From Liopterus haemorrhoidalis (taxonomy: Eukaryota; Arthropoda; Insecta; Coleoptera; Dytiscidae), in NCBI GenBank assembly GCA_963971575.1, contig OZ020613.1, positions 50,028,250-50,092,249 of the forward strand: a DNA stretch of 64,000 bases, given 5' to 3'. Made by a program: the position numbers and the translations under genes. Positions 37,549-49,444 of the stretch are shown here, one piece after another; the first letter of the stretch is position 1; each line of letters begins with the position of its first letter. The notes beneath the pieces are model-generated. The model made no database searches and was not told the DNA's origin. It was given only the letters and a program-made list of their open reading frames with translations.

Positions 37549-40349
37549 AGGGCATAGTGGACGGACTAGCCCTTCATGCCATCACAGGCGCAACGCTTCC
37601 GTTAATTAATGCGAAGATTAACGGACGCGAAACCCACGCACTGCTAGATACAGCAGCCGCGTATAACTGCATACGTGCTAGCATCGCTAGTACACACGAA
37701 CCAACTCAACAATCTATACCACTGGCCGCAGAGGGACACAGCATGAAGACCTCTGGAGAGGAAACCGTGCAAGTGGAAATAGATGGCCTCACAACCCACG
37801 GAACCTTCCTCGTGTGCGAGAACCTACGAGTAGAGAGCATCCTGGGTTACCCATGGCTTGTGCAACAGCAAGCTACACTTGATATCGCTCGCCGCTGTGT
37901 GCACTTCGGCACCGGTCAGCGACACACCGCGTTTTGGCTAGCCGCAAACCAGGCTACTGATACGGATAAACCATTACCGCTCAACGCAAGCGACCTCGAT
38001 CACGGCTTCCCGCAGAAACACATAGAGCAGTTCCATGAAATCTTTCAAAAATTTCCTGAAGTGACCGACAGCCGTAGACACTACGCCGGCACCAGGACCG
38101 TTCAGCACCGCATCGTGTTGAAACACGACAACCCCATCCGCACGCCGCCGTATCGAGTCAGCGACGCCAAGCGTCAGAGCATACAGGAACAAGTAGAAGA
38201 GATGCTTGAGACGGGCATCATATCCCCGTCCACGTCTCCATACTCAAGCCCGGTAGTCATAGTACAGAAGAAGGATGGATCGCCGCGCTTCTGTATTGAC
38301 TACCGGAAACTCAACGAATCAACCGTCAGCGAACCATCGCCGATGCCGATTATCCAGGATACACTGCGCGACCTCGGGGAGGCGCGCGTGTTCTCTTCAT
38401 TGGACCTGAAGTCGGGATACTGGCAGATCCCGATGCACTCAGGTTCCAAGGCGGCTACCGCCTTCTCAACACCGGACGGACGGAATTATCAATTCAACGT
38501 GATGCCGTTTGGTCTTCGCAACAGCCCCTCTACGTTTCAACGCCTTATGTCCCAGGAAGTGCTGGCAGGAAGTCTACACAAATTCACGAAAGTGTACCTG
38601 GACGACATAATCGTGTTTTCAAAAACGCACGAGGAGCACGTACGACACTTGGCGATGGTATTCGAGCGCCTACAGCAACACGGGCTACGCCTCGCACCAG
38701 AGAAGTGCGAGTTCGGCAAGAGCCGAATCACCTATCTCGGACACACAATTTCCGAGGATAGCACACAACCGCTTGAGAAACACTTGACTCAAGTGACAGA
38801 GGCTAAGACGCCTAAAACAAGGAAAGAACTAGACAGTTCTTAGGGCTGTGTAATTGGGTGCGGGACTACGTAGGAGGTTTCGCGAGCCTCAGCGCGCCGC
38901 TCACCGCACTTCTTTCGACAAAGAAGCCGTTCAAGTGGACACTTGAAGCAGAGACCGCGCTCACCAACATCAAGATCGCATTCCAAAAGCCGCTACAATT
39001 ACACAGACCCTCAGCGGACTTACCGTATTCACTGCAGACGGATGCGAGTGGACACGGCTTAGGCGCCGTATTATTTCAACAAGACGGCGAGAAGCGCCGC
39101 ATATCAGTTATGGTAGTGTCCGTCTCACAGACACTGAAAGACGCTACCATATCAACGAGCAGGAGTGCTTAGCGCTCGTCTGGGCAGTCAAAAGATACCG
39201 GCCTCTCCTGGAAGGAAGGCACTTCACGGTCATCACTGACTCCACGGCGCTAACGTGGCTTCATCGTTTTAAAGCAGACAAGGCCAAACTCTTGCGGTGG
39301 TCTCTCATACTGCAAGAGTTTGACTTCACACTAAAACAATGCCCAGGGCGAGAGAACGAACTCGCAGACGCACTGTCAAGACAGCCAGACGACGGGAAAA
39401 CATCCGACGAGGAAACGGAACGCTTGTTGCCGCCCGAGCGCGGCACATCAATGCGCTGTTCGGCGAGATACCTCTCCCCGATCAGATCCAGGAGTGTCAG
39501 GGTCAGGATGACCGGACACGTGAATGCCTGGAGAAGCTTCGCGAACCGATAAATCAAGAGAACGCGGCCTACCATGAAGCTCTGATAGAGAGGGACGGCC
39601 TACTCTGGTTTATAGCCCCACCGGGACAGCAAAACCCGCTATACGTGCCGTTTGACATGCGAAGGAAGGTGCTGGAAGCACACCACGACAAAGCCGGCCA
39701 TCCGGGCCGCGAAGAAACACATCGCGCCATAGCCCAACGATACCTATGGCCAGATGTCAAAAATAATGTACGTCGATACATACAACGCTGCCTAACGTGC
39801 GCAGCTCACAAGCCAGGCGCGAATAGGCCTGCAGCACCGCTCAAACCGAGAGCACCAATCGCTCCGTGGCACACAGTTTCCGTTGACTTGATGGGTCCTT
39901 ATCCTAAGACCGCATCGGGAAGGTCTTATATACTCGTGGCCACGGACACATTTACTAAATGGGTAGAGGCATTTCCAACCGGCGAGCCTCGCGCCCACAT
40001 CATCATAAAGCTTCTCGAAGAGAACGTTTTCGACCGGTTCGGATATCCGAACGTGGTACTCTCCGACAACGGCCCGCAGTTCAAAAGCTACCGATGGGAG
40101 AGAGCTTGCCGCAAATGGGGCGCAGAGGCCCACTTCACCGGGATATATCACCCACGGGCGAACCCGGTCGAGAGGCGTAACCAAGAGATCAAGAAGGGAC
40201 TCCGAGTACGGATGCAGGGACAGCCACACACCAAGTGGGCACTACATCTCCCCGCCGTACTGCGCGATCTCCGAACAAGATGTAACGCAGCAACCGGCTG
40301 CTCACCGAGTCAAGCTCTGCTAGGGTATGAGCTCCCACTGCCAGGGGAC
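37542..40349 (+). pseudogene. pol: Pol of element D, several frameshifts, C-terminus missing
   Basis: Protease LLDTAAAYNC, RT with DLKSGYWQIPM and YLDDIIVF to 38843, where a one-base shift stops the frame after RKEL. The RT thumb and RNase H (TDASGHGLGA, NEQECLALVW, TDSTALTW) follow in other frames with shifts near 39105 and 39440. The integrase finger (HHDKAGHPGREETH, CLTCAAHK) and core (VDLMGP, LSDNGPQFKS, NPVERRNQE) are in one frame from about 39440 to 40349. Sequence ends at LPLPGD, where LINE sequence begins. Confidence 0.9.
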
Positions 40350-41020
40350 CTGAAAGATGAAAGATTTCGCGAAAGTAACCGGCGCGCTCTCTTTGTATTT
40401 TCTCTTGGCGTCGAAATACGGTATCCTGTCCTGCGTTCTAATGACCTGTATTGCCTTCTCCTCCAAGTACGTTGGGCAGTGGCGTGAAGTAGAGGCATGC
40501 GCCCCTTTGCAGTTCACGCAGTGTGCCGCGTTTGGACAAGTTTCAACTTCATGTTGATCCTGTCCGCAGTTGGCACAGATGGTGTGCTTACCACAACGAC
40601 TTGAGGTGTGCCCATAACGCTGACACTTGTAGCATCGCATCGGGTTGGGATAGTAGGGGCGAACGCTACAAACGTTATACCCCACCCTTACCGATGTTGG
40701 ACACTTGGTACCAGCGAAGGACACCACCATGGAGATCGAAGGCTTGCCGTTACGAGGGTTGAGCTTCCTGCATTCAATGACACCTTGCGATGCCATTTCC
40801 TGCACGAACTCTTCCTCCGTAACATACGCCAGGTCACGATCCGTTACGACGCCTTTCGAAGAATTCAGTGCCTTATGCGGCTGTACTGAAATGCCAAACT
40901 CAGAAAACTTCACTAATTTTTGCAGCGTTGACGACGCTTCAGTCTCTGCTTCTATTAGCAGTGTACCGTCCGACAACTTACGCACCGACTTGATACCAGT
41001 AGAGCACGTATTTCTCAACA
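40350..41020 (-). pseudogene. LINE ORF1 fragment (I-like, second subfamily)
   Basis: Read on the minus strand: SDGTLLIEAETEAS, YVTEEEFVQEM and three CCHC knuckles (CYKCQRYGHTSSRC, CANCGQDQHEVETC, CVNCKGAHASTSRHC), clearly related to 33722-35107 but with many substitutions. It has neither the 5' end, ORF2 nor the 3' tail. An internal piece without tail must have come by deletion or recombination, not by a simple new insertion. Confidence 0.85.
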
Positions 41021-41405
41021 AATCAAGAAAAAGGAACGCTCCACCTCCTCTTCTAACTTACCTCTTAGGGCGACAGTCGCCAAGCAACAGGTGCTGCCTG
41101 CAACACAGCAACCTGCAAAAACCTCTCGTCAGAGGCAAAGGCAGCCTGCCGCACCACTACCAGCGGCTGTAGCCGTGCCAAAACCGGCCCCTAGGCCGAA
41201 TCCGGCTTCCAAGCCAACACCGGCTTCTATGCCGACTCTGGCATCCGTGCCAACACTTACTCCAGCGCCCGCAGACACGCTCAAAGCTCTGCATCAGCTT
41301 CTATCTCAAGCGGCCGCTCTCCTGAGCCACGCCGCCAGCATGATAGATCACATTTCTACTCAATCCGCCTTCTGGTCACCTGCCATTAACACCAACAATG
41401 TCTAA
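41021..41405 (+). pseudogene. Jockey ORF1 C-terminal part
   Basis: Frame open from the left junction: QIKKKERSTSSSNLPLR, a Pro/Ala/Thr repeat region with PKPAPRPNP, ASKPTPASMPTLASVPT, and a helical end (ALHQLLSQAAALLSHAASM). This is the usual tail of Jockey ORF1 proteins. The RNA-binding domain is lost. It differs from the Jockey ORF1 at 2850, so two Jockey families are present. Confidence 0.7.
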
Positions 41406-42953
41406 CACCAGAACAAAGATTCGCCCTTGCCGACGCATTTGCCGACAGCTTACAGACTCAGTGCAGCCCCAACGAGGAGCTCATAGAACAGCATTTTGTT
41501 CTAAAAGTGGGCGAAAAACTCCAGTCGCTGGCCGAGGAAAAGTTTAACCCCAATACACACGACTTCTCCAGTCCCGGAGAAGTAGCTAAGATCATCAAAA
41601 ATCTTAAGATCAGGAAAGCCCCCGGTCCAGACGGGGTCTCCAACAAGATGGTTAAAAACTTGGGCAGGAAAGCGCTACTTTCCCTTACCCTATTTTTCAA
41701 CTCTGCTCTAAAACTGTGCCAATTTCCAACCGATTGGAAAAAGGCGAATATAATTCTGATCGCTAAAGCTCAGAGCAACCGTTCTCTAATTAAGAGTTAC
41801 CGGCCGATCTCTCTTCTATCCTGCCTCGGCAAAATGTTAGAGAAGATCATTCTTTACCGCCTTCAGGATCACACCGACTCTAACGGTCTGATCCCTGACG
41901 AGCAGCATGGGTTCCGTAAAGGACACTCTACCATACATCAACTTGTGCGCGTCACAGAGCATATTACTGACGGTTTCAATAGAAACATGTCTACCGGTGC
42001 AGTCTGTGTAGACGTCTCTAAGGCCTTTGACCGCGTATGGCACGCCGGCCTTATCTACAAGCTGCACTGCCCTCAATTTTCTCCTGCTCTCATCAGGATA
42101 ATTGCCTCGTACCTGACCAATAGATCATTACGAGTCAAAATAGACGAAATTCAGTCGTCATGGAGACTAGTCGAGGCTGGGGTTCCACAAGGCTCTCTGC
42201 TGTCACCGCTGTTGTTCACACTCTACACGAACGACATACCGACAACAGCAGGAACCATCAAGTGCCAATACGCTGACGACACTGCGTATTTGGCACGATT
42301 TCTCAGCTCTGCGCTTGTCACCGAACGACTCCAACAATCCTGTAAGAGTCTCGAACTGTTGTGTACGCGCTGGCGCGTCGCCGTCAACGGGGCTGAGTCC
42401 AAGGCAATGCTCTTCACCAAAAAAACAAGACTACCGGCTGGCTCGGTTAGCCTTTTTGGTGAGGACATTCCATGGTGCAACAAAGCGCGATACTTAGGAC
42501 TCATTTTTGACCCTAAGTTATCCGGGAGGGGGCATGTCACCGACTGCATCCTCATAGCCAACCAAGCCAAAGGCATGCTTAACTGCCTCGTATGCAAAAA
42601 GAGCAGTCTCTACCCTACCAATAAGACAAGGATTTTTACAACTATAATCCGTCCTATCCTGACGTACGCATCTTGTGTCTGGGCCTACTCCAGCACCGCC
42701 CATTTACAGCGGTTGCAGGTCTTCCAGAACAAGTGCCTACGTCAGGCCACAAGCGCTGACTAGTTCATGCGCAACGCTGACATCAGATCCGATCTGGGAG
42801 TACCCAACATTGCTGACTTCATCCGCGCTAGCGCCGAGAAGTTTTTCGCAACTGCAGAGGTCCACTCTAACCTTACCATAGCCGCCTCTGTCAACTATGA
42901 CCCAGCCGAAGTATGGAAGTATCGCAGACCGCGCTCCTTCCTGTTAGATGGCT
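41406..42953 (+). pseudogene. Jockey ORF2: reverse transcriptase, no endonuclease, one internal stop
   Basis: RT with IRKAPGPDGVSNKMV, SYRPISLLSCLGKMLEK, DEQHGFRKGHST, VDVSKAFDRVWHAGL, VPQGSLLSPLLF and QYADDTAYL; then the thumb (RYLGLIFDPKL) and TYASCVWAYSS. At 42761-42763 an in-frame TAG interrupts the frame before FMRNADIRSDLGVP, a place where Jockey proteins have a tryptophan. The frame then continues to the TAA at 42953 (RRPRSFLLDG). Apart from the missing endonuclease and this one codon the RT is well kept. Confidence 0.88.
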
Positions 42954-43155
42954 AATCTACTCTCTCTTTTTATCATTTCTACCATTTTCTTTTCGATCTT
43001 ATTACAAGCGTGAGTTTTTACCTCTTATGAGTTTTTTCTCACGCCGCCATATATCGACTTTATAGGCCTGATGAGCAGGTCTATCTCTACTTTCGAACTT
43101 CATGTTCTCCTAATAGACACGTGTTGAGGGCTTTTAGCCCGGTACACTACCAAAG

Positions 43156-44343
43156 GTCATGACAAGACAAGACGGAGAGCTTAGAAGCTCTTACTTAGAG
43201 CTACAAGGCTTAGAAGTAAAAGTAAACAAAATAGTAAATCTTCAAAATATTCTCCGACAAATTGGTCGCTTCTCGGCAACCACGTCTCTCGCTACTTGGC
43301 GGGCGCTAGACGGCAATCGCTTCTTGGCGGGCGCTAGAAACGTCGACGGCCTTGGCTACCAGGCGGACGCTTGTAGCCGCCCCCATACTCGCTGCTAGGC
43401 AGGTATCCCGCAGCCTCCTCATTTTACCCTTATTGTAACGGACCAAGGCAACATCCTGGCCGGCTCGCTGGCCAGGTTAGGAAAGGCGTCGAGGAAGAAA
43501 TATAACGCCAGACAAGCGCTCCGTCGCCGCCGCCTGATACCAATTGATGTGGCCAAACCTTATGCCGCCATCTCACGATCGTTCCAGCGTCACCTGCTAC
43601 GACAGGGGGACCCTAGGGCTCGGTGCTTCACGCCGTTAACGCCGCCACCATCACCAAGGCGCCTGCTACCATTAGCAATCCTCCCCGCTCATCAGGACTG
43701 CACCCAGAAGGCTGCAACAACTGCCAAAGCGTTTACCAAGCCAACGGCCGCACCACCAACACTGCCGCCCCCGGTTCTGACGACTGCCGCCTCCAATATC
43801 AGTTGCCACCCCCGGGCTGAAATCGCAATTAGAGACGGCCCTGTGTCCGTGGCTGCTCGCCCAGCACTGCCGCCGCCTCCAAAGCCGCCTACAGTCGCTC
43901 CGGCAGCCCAAAGCTGTGTGCCGGCCCCAATCCTCACCCCCTCTTTCCCTGTCCCCCGATATCCACCCGGTCAGAAGTCCAATTCCCAAGACGCGGAATT
44001 GCCTCACAAAGAATAGTCTAGACTTCTTAACCAACCCTTCCCCAGTTTCTTTTATATTATATTTCATCCATGTTCATACAAATTTTATACTTGCACCATT
44101 TCAAACTATTTAAAAGATATTATAGATGTTTATTTAATTTTGTTTTTGAAATAAATGATTAACTTGAATTGTTTGTATCTCTTCTAACACCTTGGGGATT
44201 CACGTTCTCTTTCAGGCAATTAGTGGTCGTGACTCTTCAAGTCAGAGAGGTATTCTACGAACCCGCTCTTGAGCTAGCCAGGTAACTGTGTTCAGGGATA
44301 GTGGCTTGAGGACCTCTTCCGAGGGGCATTACCTCCTGCAACA
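43156..44343 (+). repeat. Family-C-like LTR, left part lost
   Basis: From about 43260 it matches LTR C downstream of the start of transcription (TTGGTCGCTTCTCGGCAACC, GGCGGGCGCTAG repeats, CTCGCTGCTAGGCAGG), then the LTR ORF, an AATAAA-like signal near 44150 and the end TGCAACA at 44343. After it, ATTGGCG may be the first bases of a primer site, but no gag follows. Confidence 0.8.
43440..44031 (+). pseudogene. LTR-encoded proline-rich protein, C-like copy
   Basis: KKYNARQAL, RRRLIPIDVAKPYAAI, DPRARCFTPLTPPPSPRR, Pro/Ala spacers, then a frame change near 43955 and PIPKTRNCLTKNSLDF in the other frame. The two LFGP motifs are deleted, and the stop codon after DF is mutated. A decayed member of the family, with two out-of-frame ATGs near 43545 and 43560. 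Confidence 0.65.
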
Positions 44344-44532
44344 ATTGGCGTGTAGAGAAAAAGTTCATTTCATAATTAATTGGTTCTTGTTAAAATATGT
44401 TATTGTTTTATTCGTTATTATTGTTGTTGATATTATTGATATTAAGATTGTAATTGGAAGACGATTGCTGATCGAGGTTAACTCTTAGAAGTAAGTGAAA
44501 TATTTAATTTACAAGTAAATGAATGATTTAAA

Positions 44533-45835
44533 ATGTGTCGCTATTTTTCAAGCAAAATGGCGTTCAGTTTGGACCACGATATATTCATCATAGAGGCATA
44601 CTATCGAAACGGTGAACGTAGAGAGGATGGTTCATACGAATATTCTATGCTACGTTGTTTTGAAGGATTGGAAGCAAAATTTCCAGAGGGAAACTTTGTG
44701 TACAATGAAACTTTTCAACGGCATGTAAGACGTATAATCTCTCGAGTAAAAGACACCGGCAGTGACTGCAAGGGAAAATCTTCTGGTCGCCGTACTGTTT
44801 TGACAGAAGATGTTTTGGAAGATGTCACACAGGCTAGAATATAGTCCAAATAAATCTTTACGAGCACTGTCAGCTAAAACAGCTATTTTTTTTCTTTCTT
44901 TCAACCCTTTGCACTCGATGTGACCCACGGGACACGACTTGTTTTTCTGCAGCTCGGCTTGTCTCAGTGCAGGAACTAGATGTTCATTCGCATTAACCAA
45001 ACTAATATGTTGCCTACGATTTAAGAATACTTATCTCAGTGACGCCATCAGAGTGGAATAATAAATTAATTTATTATTATTATGTTTAAGGTATATCGTA
45101 CGGAACTGTTCATAAAGCTGTGAGGAAGCAACTGCATATGCATATGTATGATACATTTGTATGGATACATAATGTATCCATACAAATTATCAGTTGTGCA
45201 AGAACTGCATCCCTTGGACTTCCAGAAATGGATCAATTATTGTAATTGGTTCAATAATAATTGTAATGATGACAACGTGTTGGGCGTTACGTTATTTAGT
45301 GATGAAGCATGGTTTCACCTAAGCGGATATGTGCATGCCCAGAATTATAGAACCTGGTGTACAGAAATTCCGCAATTATTTACGGAATCACCATTACATT
45401 CACAGAAAGTTGGCGTGTGGATAGCGTTGTCTCGCCGCAGAATAATTGGCCCCATATTTTTTCAACAAACTATAAATGGTGAATTTTATAAAAATTAAAT
45501 TTTACAAAAAATGATAGCAGAGCATCTCCATGATTATGAACTGGCAAGGGGCTATTTTCAGTAGAATGGGGCAACACCTCACACACCGAAAGCAAATTTG
45601 GTTTATTTAGTGGTGTATTTTGGAGATCGCCTTATTTCGGCTGGACGATGGCCTTATCGATCACCAGATTTAACACCTTGAGACTCATTTTTATTCTTAT
45701 TTAAAACAAATTGTTTACAAAAACCGTTTACATACGTTGGAGGAATTAAAGGCCGCCATTACAAATGCGGTTGAAGGCATCAGTGAGGAAGCATTAATTT
45801 CTGTATTTGATAATATTTGTATCCTTAAAATTTCA
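44533..45835 (+). pseudogene. Mariner/Tc1-like transposase with DUF4817 N-terminus, decayed
   Basis: First block 44533-44844 (MAFSLDHDIFIIEAYYRNGER ... TGSDCKGKSSGRRTV) is the DUF4817 helix-turn-helix domain common in insect transposase-like genes. About 300 bp of unrelated or decayed sequence follow. Second block 45148-45498 and beyond has VLGVTLFSDEAWFHLSGYV with the first catalytic D, then NGATPHT after an in-frame TAG with N where the second D should be, and SPDLTP followed by a stop. Catalysis is therefore lost. Terminal repeats were not identified. Confidence 0.75.
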
Positions 45836-46292
45836 ATATAATGGTGCGTCTACATCGAGGCAACATGGTGGCGTGCGACCATTCGACATGTCGCATGTTA
45901 CCAATGTGCAGCGGTCTGATGGCAGCCGTGCGACATGTTGCTCGTTCCCGTTACTTGGCGGTAAACGTCAAAGAGTTTTCGTGCGACACGCTACCAGTTC
46001 TGAAAGCCACATGTTCGCCATTTTGATATTTGATAGTTGTTATTATAGAAGTATTTGTTTTTTATATTAACTAGTGTTGTAAGCGTTGCTGTATCAAGAT
46101 AAGTTATTTAGCAACTTAAATTTATTCAAGGTAAATGAGTAAACATAATTAAGTAAGGTTATGTTTTTGTTATGGAATTAAAATTTGTTATAAAATAGTA
46201 TAAATTAGCTTGATATTATGTATAGTTATAAAATGTAATAATATATCCAAATAATGTAGTTATGATAATGTTTATATTATTTTTAGTTCAAA
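45836..46292 (+). other. Non-coding stretch with GCGACATG words
   Basis: Between 45860 and 46020 there are repeated GTGCGAC, CGACATGT and GCAACATG words in both directions, as in the subterminal region of a DNA transposon. I cannot assign a family. The rest is AT-rich and empty. Confidence 0.4.
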
Positions 46293-46568
46293 ATGGAATG
46301 GCGTGAGGATAAAACTTGCCAGTTGATTGAAATGTATAGGGCTCGTACCAATTTATGGGACCCAAAAGACTTAAATTATTACAATAAATTTAAGAGACAA
46401 GACTCTTTAAAAGAATTATATGAAACATTTGGTGTTTCCAAGGAAGAATTGGAAAGAAAAATAAAAAACTTGGTAAGCCAGTTTGCGAGGGAGTTGAAGA
46501 AGTTAAAGGAAAAAAAATCAGGAAGTGGAACTGAGGAAGTAGAATCAAAGTATAATCAAACATTTTAA
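46293..46568 (+). CDS. MADF-domain protein fragment
   Basis: 91 residues, ATG start, mostly one MADF (Myb/SANT-like) DNA-binding domain: MEWREDKTCQLIEMYRARTN, LWDPKDLNYYNKFKRQDSL, LERKIKNLVSQFARELKKLK. Such proteins are host factors or the second ORF of PIF/Harbinger transposons; the short length, the lysine-rich end and the repeat copies at 50010 and 54784 favour a transposon-derived fragment. It may be the first exon of a longer gene, but no second exon was found. Confidence 0.65.
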   Translation: MEWREDKTCQLIEMYRARTNLWDPKDLNYYNKFKRQDSLKELYETFGVSKEELERKIKNLVSQFARELKKLKEKKSGSGTEEVESKYNQTF

Positions 46569-46659
46569 CTAACTATACCTAATCTTGGTTAATAATATAT
46601 AATACATAACGTTATATAAAACATATGTTCGTATTATAAACAGAACAATAATAGTTCTA

Positions 46660-47000
46660 TGATTCATCTTCATGCCATGCAATGTGCTTATGTTCTGTCG
46701 AGGGGTGTGCTGCTACACTTTTAACAACCGGCTCGCTAAGAAAAAACAACAAGGACAAGCAGGCTCAGAAGACAAAATTCTTTAAATTACTGAATATTTC
46801 TAAAATACTAATAGCCGAAGTAATGTCCTGGCTAATTGCCGAAGCAGCAAAGGCCACAAAAATATAGATATAAAAAAAAATACAAAAATACAAGTGATGA
46901 TCTAAAAAAAATGGCCCTCACCTCCAAGATACAAGTGATAATAAAAAAAGGTTCTAACTTCCAAGATACAAGGGATGGCAAAAAAAAAAAATGTCCTCGC
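46660..47000 (+). other. Unassigned stretch with a short repeat
   Basis: Holds a 61-codon frame (MCLCSVEGCAATLL...) of unknown nature and three imperfect copies of CCAAGATACAAGTGAT near 46880-46980. The same stretch is at 51325-51675. I see no domain I can defend. Confidence 0.5.
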
Positions 47001-47074
47001 TTGTATTTTGACCAAAACACATAACAACCACATGTTTCTTTTTTCGCGGAATAATTTAACAATTTTATTTTTAA

Positions 47075-47562
47075 TTTTTGACAATGACTTTGCTTCCTAT
47101 GTTAAAGACTGCTCCCATTTTATGTACGCTGATGATACCACGTTGGTGATCAGATAAAAATCACAAAATGATCTTTTTTCAAAAAATGATGAGTTAATTC
47201 ATGATTCGCATATCTGGTTTTCATCAAACAGCTTCCACAGCTTGAATATTGACAAAACAAATAAATTATTAATTACATTAAAGCATTCTGAGTTTACTAA
47301 TCCAGGGTCAGTAAATTTTCTAGGCGTTCATATAGACCCCACGTTGACATGGAAACATCATGTTCAAAATCTGGCAACTAAATTATGTAGAACCATTCAT
47401 TTAATTCGAAACCTTGTCTATTGTGTATCTGTCAATGTTTTAAAAATGTCCTACTATGCTCTATTTCAATCTCACATCTCTTACGCCCTGCTTGCGTGGG
47501 GACATAGTACTTCAACAAAACGATTTTTTGCCTTAAAAAGACGAGTTGTTAACCCAATTTAA
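47075..47562 (+). pseudogene. LINE reverse transcriptase fragment, unit 1
   Basis: FMYADDTTLVIR near 47120 is the RT active-site box, then a stop, then FLGVHIDPTLTWKHHVQNL and LAWGHSTSTKRFFALKRRVV, the RT thumb of a CR1/Jockey-like LINE. Neither endonuclease nor 3' end is present. It is fused at about 47565 to P-transposase sequence. Confidence 0.75.
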
Positions 47563-47565
47563 ATT

Positions 47566-49029
47566 TCAATTATAGTAGTGGGAAAATTACAGGACTACAA
47601 AACACAGGCGAAGGGGCTACCCCGAATGTAGCTGACCATGTATTGGTATTTTTATTACATGGAATCAATCAGTATTGGAAGCAGCCGGTAGTATATTATT
47701 TTGTTAAGTATGGCATGAAGTCTTTTCAATTAAAAAAATATATAAAGGAAGTCATTGCTAATATTCATCAGAAAATAAAATTTGAGGTCCTGGCAATAGT
47801 TTCCGACCAGGGATCAAGCAATGGAGCAGCACTTCGGAGCCTGTCCAATAATTTTATTTTCGAAATGAATGGAAAAGAGATTATTCAACTATTTGACGCC
47901 CCACATCTGCTGAAAGGAATGAGGAATAACTTTTTAACTAAAGATATTCACTTCGAAAATAAAATTGCGAAATGGACAGACATAATATATTTTTACGAGT
48001 TAGATGGAAGCACGGAGGAAGGCAAAGTTGCACCAAGGCAACCAACAAGCATATTTTTCCTGAAGGCAAGGATAAGATGAAAGTTAAATTCGCCGCAGAT
48101 CTTCAGCAGGTCTGTGTTTGCAGGTTTAACATTTGCTACAAGATGTAAGGTTATGGATGCAAGCGATACAGCGCAATTCGTAAAATTTATGGACTCGCTA
48201 TTTAATAGTCTTAATAGGTGCATACGGACGACAAGACCAGAGTTCTGAGAATATGCCCTAAACGTTTTAGAGAACATGTTTTCTATCAAAATGGGAAGAA
48301 AGTACAAACAACGCCATCAAAAAAAAAAATAAAAAATCCAGGTGACTATCGGAGATGTTATAGTTTTATGGAAGATAATGAGGGGTCTTGGTTTGAAGCA
48401 CCTATCGAATAGGACATTAAATCAAGACCCTCTAGAAAATTTATTTGGCGTCATAAGGGGTTTGTGTGGGCAAAATAATTCCCCAACAACTTCATAGTTT
48501 GTTTCCGCGTATAAAACTTGCATCATAAATGTTCTGATACATAATTCAAATGCAACAAACTGTGAAGATGATGGGACTAAATTCCTTACCAGCATCGGAT
48601 CTCTCATAAGCCCGATACAGTCCTTTAGTGCTCCTTTAGAGTCAGTTATTCCTTTTACTTCTATTATTATTCCAGTCGATCCTAACAATACATTCCTTCC
48701 TTGTTTTGTCGAACACAGCCTCCTTTGATTCCAATAAATTTTTAAAAAACATTTGCTTCCATACTACCTCGTTCATTGCGGGGTTCATTTGTAGGAAGTT
48801 TTTAAATAAAAATTGCAATAATTGCTGGAAATATTTTTTAGATGAAATATGTACAGACTCTCATGCACTAATAATTATAAAAGATTATAGTAATTGCAAA
48901 AAAATGATGTATCCATCAAAAGATTTGATTGATGAGGTGGGAAGATGTAAAGAAATAGTTTTTAGTAATATTGTTAAATTTGTAAACAATGAAAAAATCG
49001 TTGAGGAACTAGGGGAAATGTGCCTATGA
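47566..49029 (+). pseudogene. P-element-like transposase, unit 1
   Basis: GKITGLQNTGEGATPNVADH, GINQYWKQPVVYYFVK, VLAIVSDQGSSNGAALRSL and LFDAPHLLKGMRNNFL are signature stretches of P/THAP9-type transposases (RNase H-like fold with GTP-binding insertion). A frame break near 48085 and a ~35-bp loss near 48240 follow; then QDPLENLFGVIRGLCGQNNSPT and a C-terminal Cys-rich part (FICRKFLNKNCNNCWKYFL) in other frames. The N-terminal THAP domain was not found, its place being taken by the LINE piece. The end is replaced by pogo sequence after 49015. Confidence 0.82.
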
Positions 49030-49444
49030 CGGCATGGTGCTTATGATGGCATACTTGCATTATTTTGAAAAGAGTTAGTTTTGGCGCGCAAATTAATAGA
49101 TTTACTCACATATATGTCTGTTTCCTTAATTGTGGTTAGTTTACGTGCCGTCTGCGAGCAATTCGTTTTTTGTTGTAATCAAATGTAAATTTAGGTAAGT
49201 GATGAAGTTATTAGTTGCTGTATTTATTATAAGATTGTGTTTTTATTACGCTAAATGGAGATATGAAATTTTCATGCATGTAATCTGTAGGTTTTGTATA
49301 TTTACTGATATACTCAATTTAAGGTTATATTTATTACCTCGCAGATAAAGTTTGATTAAATAAAAATGGTGACTTTTTCCTATGATGGTATACTGATATA
49401 TTTCCTATGATGGCATAGAAGAATTATGTACGCATATAACGGAC
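49021..49444 (+). other. Non-coding leader of the pogo-like fragment
   Basis: AT-rich; contains several CCTATGATGG(C/T)AT words near 49025 and 49380. Same in unit 2 (53809-54232). Confidence 0.5.

Larger units (their letters stand above)
35839..40349 (+). mobile_element. Ty3/Gypsy element D, both ends damaged
   Basis: Partial 5' LTR, primer site TGGCTTCGCAACGTGGGGC at 36403, gag, slippery site and pol up to the integrase C-terminal region, where it breaks off into a LINE ORF1 piece at about 40350. No 3' LTR is present. Coding frames are broken at least four times. Confidence 0.88.
41021..43155 (+). mobile_element. Jockey-clade LINE, endonuclease region deleted
   Basis: The end of ORF1 (to 41405) is followed almost directly by the region just before RT. 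The apurinic-type endonuclease and the ORF2 start are missing. The RT-containing frame ends near 42953 and a 3' UTR of about 200 bp follows. Its right border with the C-type LTR is not sharp to me. Confidence 0.75.

Noticed and set aside
46660..46870. THAP domain of the P-like transposase
   Set aside because: CSVEGC looks suggestive, but the rest of the C2CH pattern and the AVPTF box are missing.
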